From: Nilaparvata lugens
Lineage: Eukaryota; Arthropoda; Insecta; Hemiptera; Delphacidae
Direction of reading: 5' to 3'
NCBI RefSeq assembly: GCF_014356525.2
Contig: NC_052510.1
Location: 16,044,778-16,108,777, forward strand
Length of the DNA: 64,000 nt
Below the pieces are notes generated by a model. The model worked only from the letters and a program-made list of their open reading frames with translations. It ran no database searches and was not told where the DNA came from. Positions within the stretch are counted from its first letter, which is position 1. Every line of letters begins with the position of its first letter. Made by a program: the position numbers and the translations under genes. Positions 10,860-21,019 of this stretch are shown here, piece after piece.

Positions 10860-11145
10860 GTGAATACTTACACTTCACATTCTCTGTTATCAATTCACTA
10901 AGTAATTTCAAATCAACTATAATGTTCCCTTCATTTACAAAATTTGTAGAACTATCTTCAAATTTATCATAAACTGTAACAGAAAGTTTTTTTTCTGAAG
11001 CACCACTGCAGCTGGCAACAGATAAATCAAGCTGAGATAACCTATCATTGACTTGCGCTTGCCTATCAACTGTTTCACCTGAATCACTGGCATCTTTCTT
11101 TTTTCTTCCACCATTACGTTCTAACTGATCACTCAACGAGATCAT
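10860..11145 (-). pseudogene. N-terminal part of a Mutator-like transposase-domain protein (tentative)
   Basis: The minus frame gives SDQLERNGGRKKKDASDSGE, later EGNIIVDLKLLSELITENV and KCKY, which resembles the I-VDL--L--L----C--C start of arthropod Mutator-like proteins. It is cut off at about 10861 exactly where the inverted left arm begins, so the catalytic domain is missing. Confidence 0.4.
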
Positions 11146-12337
11146 TGGTTTCTCCTACATCTAGATATACATCAGCCTGGTCTCTAGCAGGCAAAAAATA
11201 GTCCGTGCACAACACTCTAACTGCCACGGAGGTCAATGAGTCCACCAGAGATTTGCTCCCCGGGCTAACCCCCAGCTCACTATCGAATGACGGACGCTTC
11301 AGAGGTCCCCCGAACTTTGCTTTGTCTATCAAACACGACGACGTGCAGAAAAGATCACGGAATTTGGCCGTCACAGCCCGACACCACGACAGGTTGGTGT
11401 AAGACGCTTCAATGATAATCTCCCTTCATTGCACGGGCTATGCTGGCCGCACGTCTTGAGAGAGACGAAGGTGATGAAGTTTCGGCTGGTTTTGTACCTT
11501 TATCCCCCTTGTCAAGCTGCTTCTTGTTTTTGACGATCTTGGGCTTCTTTAAAGGGCACGTATTGTACAAATCGACTATCGACGGATCATGGTGCCAGGT
11601 ATTCCTGACAGCAAGGGGAATGTCGAATACCGCATGCGCAATATTAGCCTGCAGACGCGCCAGAGTGCTATCAAACCTTGTCTGCTCGAAAGTGAGTTGC
11701 TCAGATAGATTGTTCTCCCAGCGTGGGTAGCTACCGTTACACTCCAGAAACGAATCGCACACCTTATCCGACATCGGATCGTCCCGTTGCTGGGCAGGGC
11801 TAGTCATCACTGTCTCTGACCCAGCCAAACTAAAGATACTTTCGTCCAGCGACTGGGAGGGTTGTTCCTCATCAGAAGATTCACTAGCCTCCGACGACGA
11901 AGAGGTCTCATCCTTTGAGGCGATGCTGCTTTGCCTCTCTGATGGGTCAGTTGTCGAACTACTCTCGTCGGGTGTATGGGGGGTTTGCTCTTCATCAGAG
12001 GATTCACCGATCTCTGACGATGAGGAAGTCATGTTCTTTACGGCGGCTCTATTTTGCCTCTCCGGTGAATCGGTTGTTGCGACAACCTGTTCGCAATTAG
12101 CAGCGCAAGCTCCTGCAGAGGATAGATCCTGTTCAGATGGCCGCCTGGCTAAGGGAAGCTCTCCCGAGGTATCACCTGTGCTGCTGGTGCCTGTCGTACG
12201 GCTGGAATCGGGTCCCACATCCGGTAGGAGGCAACTACCCGAAGCAACCTCCCTCCGATCTTCTGCCTCCGACTGCTTCTTCTGCTCTTTGCACCAATAC
12301 CTTTTCTTTTCTTGAATAACTTTTTACTTTTCGTCAT
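11129..12337 (-). pseudogene. Unrecognised acidic, serine-rich protein inside the fold-back element
   Basis: The start MTKSKKLFKKRK at 12337 is basic. After a frame change near 12300 a long open frame runs from the acidic KKQSEAEDRREVAS through repeated SSDEEQ clusters to TLARLQANIAHAVFDIPLAV and a basic KKPKIVKNKKQLDKG tail ending at 11409. One more frame change leads to a further open segment (AKFGGPLKRPSFDSELG, CTDYFLPARDQADVY) ending at 11129. I cannot name it. Two in-frame SDEEQ repeats of about 40 residues suggest an internal duplication. It may be the element's own accessory protein or a captured sequence. Confidence 0.45.
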
Positions 12338-12777
12338 TACGACTAAGTAATCATAAAATTCACTTCAAAAAATTGACAAAAATCGCGATTCGATCAAACA
12401 ATATTATCACACTAGAACTGGGGTTTTGCTTATGTTTTGAATCCACTGGATAAAGCAATAGAAAACATGATATCAGCTAATATATCCAAGTACTTACTGC
12501 ATGAAAATGAAATATTTTTTATAAAATTATTGAGAAAAATTATTACAAATAATATTGCAAACACAAAATGCACAAATCTGGCAAATTTGGCCGGTTGCAG
12601 ATGTTATCAAAAAACATTTTTTTTTAGTGAAAAAATTGTTTTCCTGCATAAGGTTGGTAGTGTCGTGTACACGAACATTCAAAGTAACTAAAAACAGAAA
12701 AACCTGGAAATTGATTTTTTTCATGTCAACCATGGTACAGGGTTGGTACAAGTGACTTATCTGAACCACCACCCCAG

Positions 12778-12965
12778 TCAATGTATTTTGGCAGAAAATA
12801 AAAATTTACATTTTTTATTTATTTGATCAGACCAGTCAAGATTCTTGTTCATAATAATTCCAAGGGTTTTAATTGAATTACAGTAAGCTCTTTTAATACC
12901 ATCAACATCTATCTTGTTAATTGAGTCAAGATCGATGTTGTTTCCTAATCTTGAATATCCAATTA
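12778..12965 (-). mobile_element. Jockey/CR1-like RT fragment downstream of the YADD region
   Basis: The minus frame reads INKIDVDGIKRAYCNSIKTL followed by GIIMNKNLDWSDQINKKC, matching the K-LGI--D-NL-W--QI block that follows the RT active site in Jockey/CR1 proteins. It is short and isolated. Confidence 0.65.
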
Positions 12966-13169
12966 TTCGCTGGGCCCAATTGACTGTCCGTAGACAGTTG
13001 AATTTCGGGCCAATTGTCGGGACAGTTGGCAAGACAATATTGGCCTGAAGTGTTTATACGAAGACAATAATTTCATGCCAGTCAGTTGCCTTATGACAAT
13101 TTCTCGCCAATTGGCATCTTATAAACTAGGCTTAAGTATGGAAACTTGAAAATTTTCAATAAGTGGAAA

Positions 13170-13305
13170 CACTAAACGGTGACGGATTTTGGCGACTGTC
13201 ACGAATATGATTGGTCCACTCTGATGGCAAGTCAGCCCAAAAGTTGGATTTTATGCGGCCCATGTTGCGATCGCATTCAGTATATGAATGTCCTCTTATT
13301 GGGTA
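13170..13305 (-). pseudogene. Small fragment of a DUF7869-type transposon protein
   Basis: The minus frame reads RGHSYTECDRNMGRIKSNFW and LPSEWTNHIRDSRQNPSPF. The same block (RGHSYMECDRNMGLINQKS, NDWITVI, KPSPFTVYKCDQS) occurs in the larger copy at 45068-45905, so this is a scrap of that family. Confidence 0.75.
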
Positions 13306-13314
13306 TGTAAACTG

Positions 13315-13417
13315 CACACTTTTAAATCTGTTCTGAACATAAACTTTATATAGTGAAGGAAGCTAATCAAGTTCAGAGCTGTACCATGGATACCAAAGAA
13401 ATTCAGTTTCTCAATTA
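13315..13417 (-). mobile_element. Jockey-like RT gene, downstream part, split off by the LTR element
   Basis: On the minus strand ATACTAATTGAGAAACTG resumes the frame that stops at 19823, giving ILIEKLNFFGIHGTALNLIS, which is the RT block after the AFDCVSH motif (iL--KL---Gi-G-al--i). The other half lies at 19823-20185. The LTR element inserted between them and duplicated GTAT. Confidence 0.8.
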
Positions 13418-13421
13418 GTAT

Positions 13422-14001
13422 TGCCGTGCTACCAATTTTTCCTTAAATCGGTTGGAATAGCATTTAACACCTATTAACCTAAGGATAGTTGTCGGCTCCA
13501 ATGTAATAGATTCTTGATAAATTATGAATGGATCTATCGCCTATGAATGAGAAATCCAGTTTTCAGAGCAAATGAACTTATAATCTTCAGATGAATTTAT
13601 ACAAATACACAAAGAACTAGAGAAGAAAGAAGCCACTGGAATAAACTACAAGTCAGAACAAAGCCTGGTTCAGTGTCGATTTTACAGACACGTCACCAAA
13701 AAAATTATAACTTACAAGTTTAGAATTCACATTCTACATCTGTTCTCAATAAAACTTTATTTTGAAACTGTTATTTTAAACTTTCATATATATTCTCTAT
13801 TTAAATAAACTATTTATTCTATTAATTCTGCTAACCAAGCCTGGGTGACACCATGGAACAATGCAACAATCATTTACGATAAAAAAAATTCTCTGTCGAA
13901 AAGTTTGTCCGTCTATTGATGACTCTGATATATACTATAAAGTTTCATAGATCTCGAATTGAAGATTCGATTCCAATGTGAGAAAAAAATGTAATATTAC
14001 A
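13422..14001 (-). repeat. 3' LTR of the Gypsy-like element
   Basis: 580 bp, nearly identical to 19027-19818 apart from an internal deletion of about 210 bp near 13614 (between GAACTA and GAGAAGAAAG) and scattered substitutions. Confidence 0.9.
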
Positions 14002-14630
14002 AATACCCCCCTCTTGACATAAAAAATTTTACTGTTTGAAAATTTAAAGAAAAAAATTACATTGACCCTAATGAAAATTGTTGAAATTTAAATTCGAGAA
14101 CAGTAACAATTTTTTCTAGAAAAACATTACATGTCATCCAATAATATTGAAAATTATTATAAAAATTCATCAATAGCGTTTGTTATATGTTTCCAAACAA
14201 TATTTCAAAATATAGAATATCAATATTACTTTTGATTTAGCTTATAATTTAAAGGAAAATATCTCAACAGAAAGTTTAATATGTAAAGAATAGTTTTTTG
14301 AAATTGCACATAAATTTAATAGATAGAAAAATTCAATTTTTTTTTATTGCAAAAAAAATTAGTATGTTGAATGAAAAAAATTTATTATTATTATTTATAA
14401 TATATTTTTTTTTAATGAATTGATGAATTGTTACATTTAATTTTCACATAAAATTTCAATAAATCAAAAAATGTTTATTTCTTTCACTATTGATGCGGTT
14501 GATTTTATTGATGCACATTTTGGAAAACAGTCCGTTAAGGCACTCAGTATGATTTTCAGTTAAGTGTGACTCCAATGTGATGACGTTAGTGTTGGGCTGA
14601 TCTGGATGCACATAGTGTTGGGCTGATACT

Positions 14631-14790
14631 TGTAGTCGACTGATGCATATCAAACTTGATACAGGTGACATCTCAGTTAGCATTGCCTCATGCTTGTAGT
14701 AGACGGCTGCATACCAAACTTGATACAGGTGACATCTCAGTTAGCATTGCTTCATGCTTGTAGTAGACAGCTGCATTCCAAATTCAATAC
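14631..14790. repeat. Tandem repeat, 64-bp unit, about 2.5 copies
   Basis: TGTAGT(C/A)GAC starts recur at 14631, 14695 and 14759, each followed by the GATACAGGTGACATCTCAG segment in the first two units. Located in the LTR element interior. Confidence 0.85.
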
Positions 14791-15119
14791 AGAGTCACGT
14801 AAATTTGTATTATATTTGTAATTATACAATGTACATTTCAGGCTTGAAATGACAATGTAATTCGTTTTTTGGAAAAGAGATAGACGCTGCATACAGGATT
14901 AATTTAGGTGAGGATTAATTTAGGTAAGGTTTGGTTTTTTGATATTTTCAGCTTTCAAGGTTTAGAGTTCTGCATACAGGAATAATTTAGGAGAGGATTT
15001 TTTGAATCAATTCTTTCATGATACTGTGACTGTTCTTCTGAATTCAAAGTTGCGAATGTGAACATGGATGACAATTACCTCCAGGTAATGCAGTAGTGTT
15101 GAAGTTTGAGATACAAAGT

Positions 15120-15515
15120 CAGCAATAAGCATTGGCATTGCTATTGGCGTATGCTTTGGTGTCGGCTTTGGCATCGGCGTTGATATTGGCATTGGCGCAG
15201 GCATTGGCATTGGCGCAGGCATCGGCGTAGGTATTGGCATTGGCGCAGGCATCGGCGTTGATTTTGGCATTGGCGCAGTTATTGGTGTAGATATTGGCTT
15301 AGTTATTGGTGTAGATATTGGCGTAGTTATTAGTGTAGTTATTGGTGTTGACATTGGCATAGTTATTGGCGTTGGCATCAGCATTGGCGCAGATTTTGGC
15401 ATCAGCATTGGCGCAGGCATTGGCATCGGCGCAGGCATCAGCGTAGATATTGGCGTTGGCATCAGCACAGGCATCGGCGTAGATTTTGGCGTAGTTATTG
15501 GTGTAGGCCGCAGCG
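15120..15515. repeat. Degenerate 6-bp minisatellite (ATTGGC/GCATCGGC-type units)
   Basis: About 390 bp of units such as ATTGGCATTGGCGCAGGC keep one minus-strand frame open as a Met-Pro dipeptide-rich array (MPxPMP) of roughly 130 residues. The open frame is a by-product of the hexamer length; no start or splice context supports translation. Confidence 0.85.
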
Positions 15516-17902
15516 TAGATGAGTCACACTAGTTCGAAAATCACCCAAATGTTCTTAACACTCTTCATGGCGTTCACTTGTTGATTTCGAGATTCACATG
15601 ATAACTATTTCAATGTTAATGTCTGTGCTGTACCTGTTATCTTAAAATGCTTATAAACTAAAAAGAAAAACTTGATTAGGCTATCAATACAATCTAATAC
15701 ACATGAAAATTATTTTTAAGTATATAATCAATATAAAATTGAAATTTGTTAACATCTTATTATACAGTCAGCAATACATAAATTGTGAAATATGGAGATT
15801 TCAATATAAAAAATATAATTTCATTTCCATTTATCCATTGTTCAAAATAGAAATAGAATTTCATAACACCCTGTATCATTATCAAAATTGTAAAAAAAAA
15901 CATCAGATCATCACAACAAAATTAATTTCAATATATATATTTCAATAATTTCAGACAATTGATCTTCTATTCACAATCATTTCATAATATATCTGCATTT
16001 CATTATCATTTAATATAACATTTCATTTATAGCAAGTTCATTTCACATTTATGATTTATCATTCAGGGTTTCAAAATTATTTAGTTTAATTTTGTTCAAA
16101 AATTGTATAAAAAGCAAATTATTTAATATTGTTAATCATCGTTTGTTGGATACTATAGTTTATTTCGACTTTTCAATGTTCTAAACACAAACTACATTTC
16201 ATGACAAAACTTTACTATCAAACATTAAACAAGAAACCATTCAAAACATCAATAATATTTTGCTTCAAAGGCAATCAATATTCATAATTAATCATCATTT
16301 TGCATCTATGGCAATCAACATTATTAATCATTATTTTGCATCTATGGCAATCAACATAAGTAATCAACACAAAAAATATTATCTCATTACTGCCTCTCTA
16401 AGTCATAACCTCTGTTATTCCTTCTTTAGGCAATAATGGGTTTCCATCTCAAAAAACAATCACATACCAGCAAAATTCTAATCAACAAACCCCACTAAAA
16501 ATTCTACATACACTCCAGCATCCATTTCAAACGATAATCAATCATATCAAAATTTATAGAACAAACAGTTTTAAAATTTAAAAAAAAAAATCAATTACAA
16601 AACACTTTAGAAAAATTTTAGCCTTTAACTCATTTCAATTGATAATATAACACAACGTTTTTATTCAATGAAAACAATATTATTCAAGTTAACTTTCATT
16701 AATACATCACATATATATGGCTACAGAATTCATTAATACTTTCAAATTTTGACGTTTATTTATTATAACCAAATAATTTATAATTTAAAGACTGTATAAT
16801 AAGTACAAACATTTCAAGATTATAATACAAAGATGATCAAGATGAATAATGGGTAAATAAGTTCCCTAAAAAATACAAAAAAGAGAAAAAGAAAACTGGG
16901 TAAATAAATTCCCTAAAACAATACAAAGAAGAGAAAGATTAATTAGAGCCTATCCTACATGTCAGTACTGAACTTTCATGAGGAAGTATATTTAATAAAA
17001 TATACTACTATGGAATTTTGTAAATTCCAAGTATGACTCTAATTTGTTATAATTGTGAGCTATCACTCCCACAAAAACAACTGGTGAAGGAAAAAAATAT
17101 GTTGACTATTGTGACTGGGTGGAAAGTTCCTAGATGTCTGTAAGGCAATGTGATAGCAGACTCTAGTATCGGACCACAAAAACAAAAGTATGCAAAAGGT
17201 TTTACAAACATTTGATGTTGCAGTCTTAAGGTTTTTATATCGCAAACAAGTAGGTCAGATAATCGAGTCCAGCCATATGTGGTTCACGCCCACACCTCTA
17301 AAAGAATCACACCTACTTGTCTACCAAAAATCCAAAGTATTGGACAGCAAAGAAAAAATAAAATGCAAAATGGGTTAAAAGCCCAGAAGAAAACTAAAAC
17401 CTAATTACATATGGCTTATGGCACGATATGCAATGAAAGATGAGAACATGGGACAAAATTTGCTCTGAAAAACCTAATTACCTAATATGATACCTAAAAA
17501 AAAATAGACATGATTAAAATATGTAATACATGATGAAAAAATATACCGCAAGCAAACAATTATTTACACAACAATGGATAGATTTTAGAAAAGTGAAGTT
17601 CCATCAACAATTTAAAGATTAGGAAAATAAGCTACTATTTCAACTTCTAATATTATTTCAGAAGAATACAAATTTAAATGACTATGGACAAGATTGGTTA
17701 AGATATGCATCATAGAAGAAATTTACTGAATATCACACAAAGACAGGAAAGAATCGAAAATTGAAAAGATTAAGGGCCAAGAAAAATAGGCTACAGGAAA
17801 GAAAAAAGACACAATTATGGACTCTTACCATACACTGTGTAGCGATTATGCTATTCTGAATCCCGGCATAACACAGGATTCCTAATCATTGTGTGTTGGG
17901 GA
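15516..17902. other. AT-rich interior of the LTR element without a recognised gene
   Basis: No pol, env or other coding sequence is supported on either strand across this stretch. Short near-duplicates occur (ATTTTGCATCTATGGCAATC around 16260-16350, GGGTAAATAA..CCCTAAAA around 16850-16915). Confidence 0.5.
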
Positions 17903-18871
17903 TTACCCTTTCATCATGTGATTCACTGTCATCATCTTGTAAGTAAGCAACTTGAAACAACCTTTGAATACTAATACATCAATGGAAACTTTGTGCTTTG
18001 TTTTCTTCAAGAACATGATTTTATTCATGGGTTCATTTGTTTCAACAAAGCCGTTTTGCCTACAAAAGTTAGTCATGTTCACTTGAGAATGCATAGCATA
18101 CACCTTTTCAATTCTCAGTTGAAAGTTGAACTCATCAACTTGACTCAAAGCAACATTCATTTTGTTTACATTGTTCCTAACCTCTACAGAAACCTGTCTC
18201 ATGTAATCATTCACTTTGTTTATAGTTTTCCTAACCTTCAATGTAGCAATATTACTTTCATGATAGTTGACTTTCAGTGAAGACAACTTCCTACCTACTT
18301 CTTTACTCAATTCTACTATCTCATTAGGGTTGACTTTTTCAACAACAGTAACTAGGCCTACATCATCTGAAACTTGAATGAGTTGATCTTGTAACTTAAC
18401 ACTACTATTATCATGCTTCAATTTGTTTTCATCTTCATGATTATCTTTCAATGTTTCATGTGCATTTTTCAATAGAAGGTTTATACTAACCTGCTCTAGT
18501 CTAATGCTAGCAAATTCTTGCTTCATCTCATCAAACCTAGCATTTTGCTCATCAAATCTAGCATTTTGCTCATCAAACTTTTGTGTTAAGAACTCTATAA
18601 GATTTATATCATTTTTAGCTCCTACCATACTTGTTTCATTTGATATTTCTACTACTTTCTCATGACTTGTTACATTTGAACCGTTTTCACTTACAGTTAC
18701 ACTATCGTTTGAGTCATTGTTTAAGGTTAGGTCTAAATCTTGTGATTCTTCATCTAAGTTTTGAATGTTTTCACTGGATAAAACTTCATTATTTTTATTG
18801 TCCTCCATCTTGCTACTGCGTAAAAAATATTTACTCATTAGAACCTGAACTTTCTCGAACCGATTTCCCAC
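17903..18871 (-). CDS. Gag-like coiled-coil ORF of the Gypsy-like element
   Basis: The 322-codon minus frame is hydrophilic and alpha-helical. It has an acidic N-terminal third (EDNKNNEVLSSENIQNLDEE), a tandem heptad FDEQNAR repeated twice and followed by FDEMKQEF (a coiled coil near residues 105-125), and further Asn/Lys/Val-rich helices. Its position next to the 5' LTR is that of gag. No zinc knuckle or major homology region is visible. A better start may be the MSKYFLRSSKMEDN methionine, 11 residues in. Near the end a different frame reads DDDSESHDERVIPNTQ and stop, which suggests one late frameshift. Identity as Gag is inferred from position and coiled coil. Confidence 0.6.
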   Translation of the reverse strand: MGNRFEKVQVLMSKYFLRSSKMEDNKNNEVLSSENIQNLDEESQDLDLTLNNDSNDSVTVSENGSNVTSHEKVVEISNETSMVGAKNDINLIEFLTQKFDEQNARFDEQNARFDEMKQEFASIRLEQVSINLLLKNAHETLKDNHEDENKLKHDNSSVKLQDQLIQVSDDVGLVTVVEKVNPNEIVELSKEVGRKLSSLKVNYHESNIATLKVRKTINKVNDYMRQVSVEVRNNVNKMNVALSQVDEFNFQLRIEKVYAMHSQVNMTNFCRQNGFVETNEPMNKIMFLKKTKHKVSIDVLVFKGCFKLLTYKMMTVNHMMKG

Positions 18872-19026
18872 TCAGCAGCATCTCCCATTCACAATCTATC
18901 AAGATATCTATCCTACCAATAATTTTTTATAACCAGGGATATATTTTGTAGTTTGAGTCCCACACCAGGGCGTACCATTTGGGACATATTTATTTTGTAA
19001 TTCGGTCCCACCACAGGGGTAACATT

Positions 19027-19818
19027 TGCCGTGCTACCAATTTTTCCTTAAATCGGTTGGAATAGCATTTAACACCTATTAACCTAAGGATAGTTGTCGG
19101 CTCCAATGTAATAGATTCTTGATAAATTATGAATGGATCTATCGCCTATGAATGAGAAATCCAGTTTTCAGAGCAAATGAACTTATAATCTTCAGATGAA
19201 TTTATACAAATACACAAAGAACTATATCTTATAAGCCTAATTATTTAGAGTTACTACGAACTAAAATACTTATCTAGTTTACAGTTGAAAAACAGTGGCT
19301 ATTGGCTTGAATACACAAATAGCAATATACGAACAAAATAGAACACTATAAATAGTTTAAAACTCAATTTAAAACATTAATAAACGAAAATGATTCAGAG
19401 CAAAATTTTACAACAACACATAGCCAGCCATTTTTCTAGAGAAGAAAGAAGCCACCAGAATAAACTACAAGTCAGAACAAAGCCTGGTTCGGTGTCGATT
19501 TTACAGACACGTCACCAAAAAATTATAACTTACAAGTTTAGAATTCACATTCTACATCTGTTCTCAATAAAACTTTATTTTGAAACTGTTATTTTAAACT
19601 TTCATATATATTCTCTATTTAAATAAACTATTTATCTATTAATTCTGCTAACCAAGCCTCGGTGACACCATGGAACAATGCAACAATCATTTACGATAAA
19701 AAAAATTCTCCGTCGAAAAGTTTGTCCGTCTATTGATGACTCTGATATATACTATAAAGTTTCATAGATCTCGAATTGAAGATTCGATTCCAATGTGAGA
19801 AAAAAATGTAATATTACA
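19027..19818 (-). repeat. 5' LTR of the Gypsy-like element
   Basis: 792 bp, the longer LTR copy. No classical primer-binding site beginning TGGCGCC follows it; the first internal bases read AATGTTACCCCTGTGG on the minus strand. Confidence 0.88.
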
Positions 19819-19822
19819 GTAT

Positions 19823-20185
19823 TTTGTGACTGACACAATCAAATGCCCGACTCAAGTCACAAAAGGTATCCAAGGCAAAAACCCCTCTTCTCAAATTCAT
19901 GAAGTATGTCCGTGACAAGAGCAGATGGAATATTGGGAGCCTGTGAAGATGCCCTTGTTCTCAAGAAAAGAACTCAGCTGCTCCGAAATAATACACTCAA
20001 AAACTTTAGCCAAGACAGGGATGAGTGATATGGGCCGGTAGTCTGCTGGATCCTCTCTGTTTCCCTTCTTGAAAATTGGACACACTCGGGCAATCTTGAA
20101 AAAATCTGGAAATATTCCATCCCTGAAGGTGGCATTAATGCACACCGACAAAGGCTTAGCAACCCACTTGCTAAGAGGTGACTCT
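19823..20185 (-). mobile_element. Jockey-like RT gene, upstream part
   Basis: The minus frame reads CINATFRDGIFPDFFKIARV, then CPIFKKGN, DYRPISLIPVLAKVFE, and finally FALDTFCDLSRAFDCVSHKI at the LTR junction. These are RT motifs 1 to 3 of the Jockey group, with the first catalytic Asp in CDLSRAFD. A frame break occurs near 19900. The gene continues at 13417 beyond the LTR element. Confidence 0.85.
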
Positions 20186-21019
20186 GTTCAGTGGTTGAAC
20201 AAGAGCAAGCTTCCAATTTTCAGGAAATTCATTGTTTTCAAGGGACTTGTTGAAAATGGGAGGCTTGACCCAATCATGGGAGGTTTGACCCAGGGCGATA
20301 ATTATTCACATTATTTGAGAGAACAGAAGGATTTCTTGTATAAATCAAAGCAATAATATATTTTTAATACTTGAGACTATTGTATATGGTATAAAATGTA
20401 TTTAACCCTTTCAAACCTGAAAGTTTCCAAGTGAAAATAAAAAATATTCAATGGCAGCTCTAAATACTAGATTTTTTCTTGATGTTTCTATATTTTTTTC
20501 GTTTTTTTTTATCTTTAGTGGTTTTTGAGTAAATTAATGAGCACAATTGTAGCCATTGGGATCGGATTGTTGTCAAGTATCAAGATCAGTAAATGCATGA
20601 GATAATAGTCTGTAGAACAATTTCAAAGTCAAAGATAAGTGAAGAATGCAACTTGAAAATAATATTAATAAATTTTATAGAATGTATTTTAATATTTCAG
20701 AGGATGACTCCCCTTTTATTGGTTAGTCTGGAATTTGAGTTGATTTTTTTCTGATGGCACCATATTTCAAAACTTGTTTCTAGTTTCGAACACACAAAAA
20801 CTACACTATAGCTGATGTTCTCTTCAACTAAAAATCACTCAAGTCTCATGTTTCACCAATTCTCAATTTCTAAGCATAAAGTGCTTTGCTCATTGTCAAA
20901 ATATATACATTTTTGAAGATCTTGTGGTCAGATTATTTTGAGTAAAAGAATGTTCATATTATGATATGTAACTAATACAATGAATAAATAAATAAAGAAC
21001 AAAATAGAAAATAATTAAG

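Larger units (their letters stand above)
10029..12644 (-). mobile_element. Fold-back, Mutator-like element with inverted arms of about 830 bp
   Basis: 10029-10861 and about 11811-12644 are long inverted copies of one another, both starting with GGAAAACAATTTTTTCAC. Each arm encodes the same N-terminus (MTKSKKLFKKRKG and the Ser/Glu-rich stretch SSSSEIGESSDEEQTPHTPD). Only the minus reading (right arm into the unique centre) is long. The spacer carries the remaining coding sequence. Long terminal inverted repeats and the N-terminal coding pattern suggest a Mutator-like element, but I found no 8-9 bp target duplication. The left arm looks like an inverted duplication of the element's own 5' part. 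Confidence 0.65.
13422..19818 (-). mobile_element. Gypsy-like LTR retrotransposon, non-autonomous (Gag-like ORF, no pol)
   Basis: Direct repeats at 13422-14001 and 19027-19818 are LTRs beginning TG and ending CA on the minus strand (TGTAATATTAC to GGTAGCACGGCA), and the whole is flanked by a 4-bp duplication GTAT (13418-13421 and 19819-19822). A polypurine tract (AAGAGGGGGG on the minus strand) lies directly before the 3' LTR at 14006-14014, fixing the orientation as minus. The left LTR lacks about 210 bp present in the right one. The interior has one ORF at 17903-18871 and otherwise tandem repeats and AT-rich DNA; no protease, RT or integrase is visible. Four-base duplication suggests the Gypsy group. 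Confidence 0.85.

Noticed and set aside
15016..15474. Met-Pro-rich 152-codon minus-strand ORF as a real structural protein
   Set aside because: It is explained entirely by the degenerate hexamer array; the flanks give no start, splice or homology support.
15120..15515. Possible CRISPR-like array because of regular short units
   Set aside because: Units are 6 bp, degenerate and without unique spacers, and the DNA is eukaryotic.
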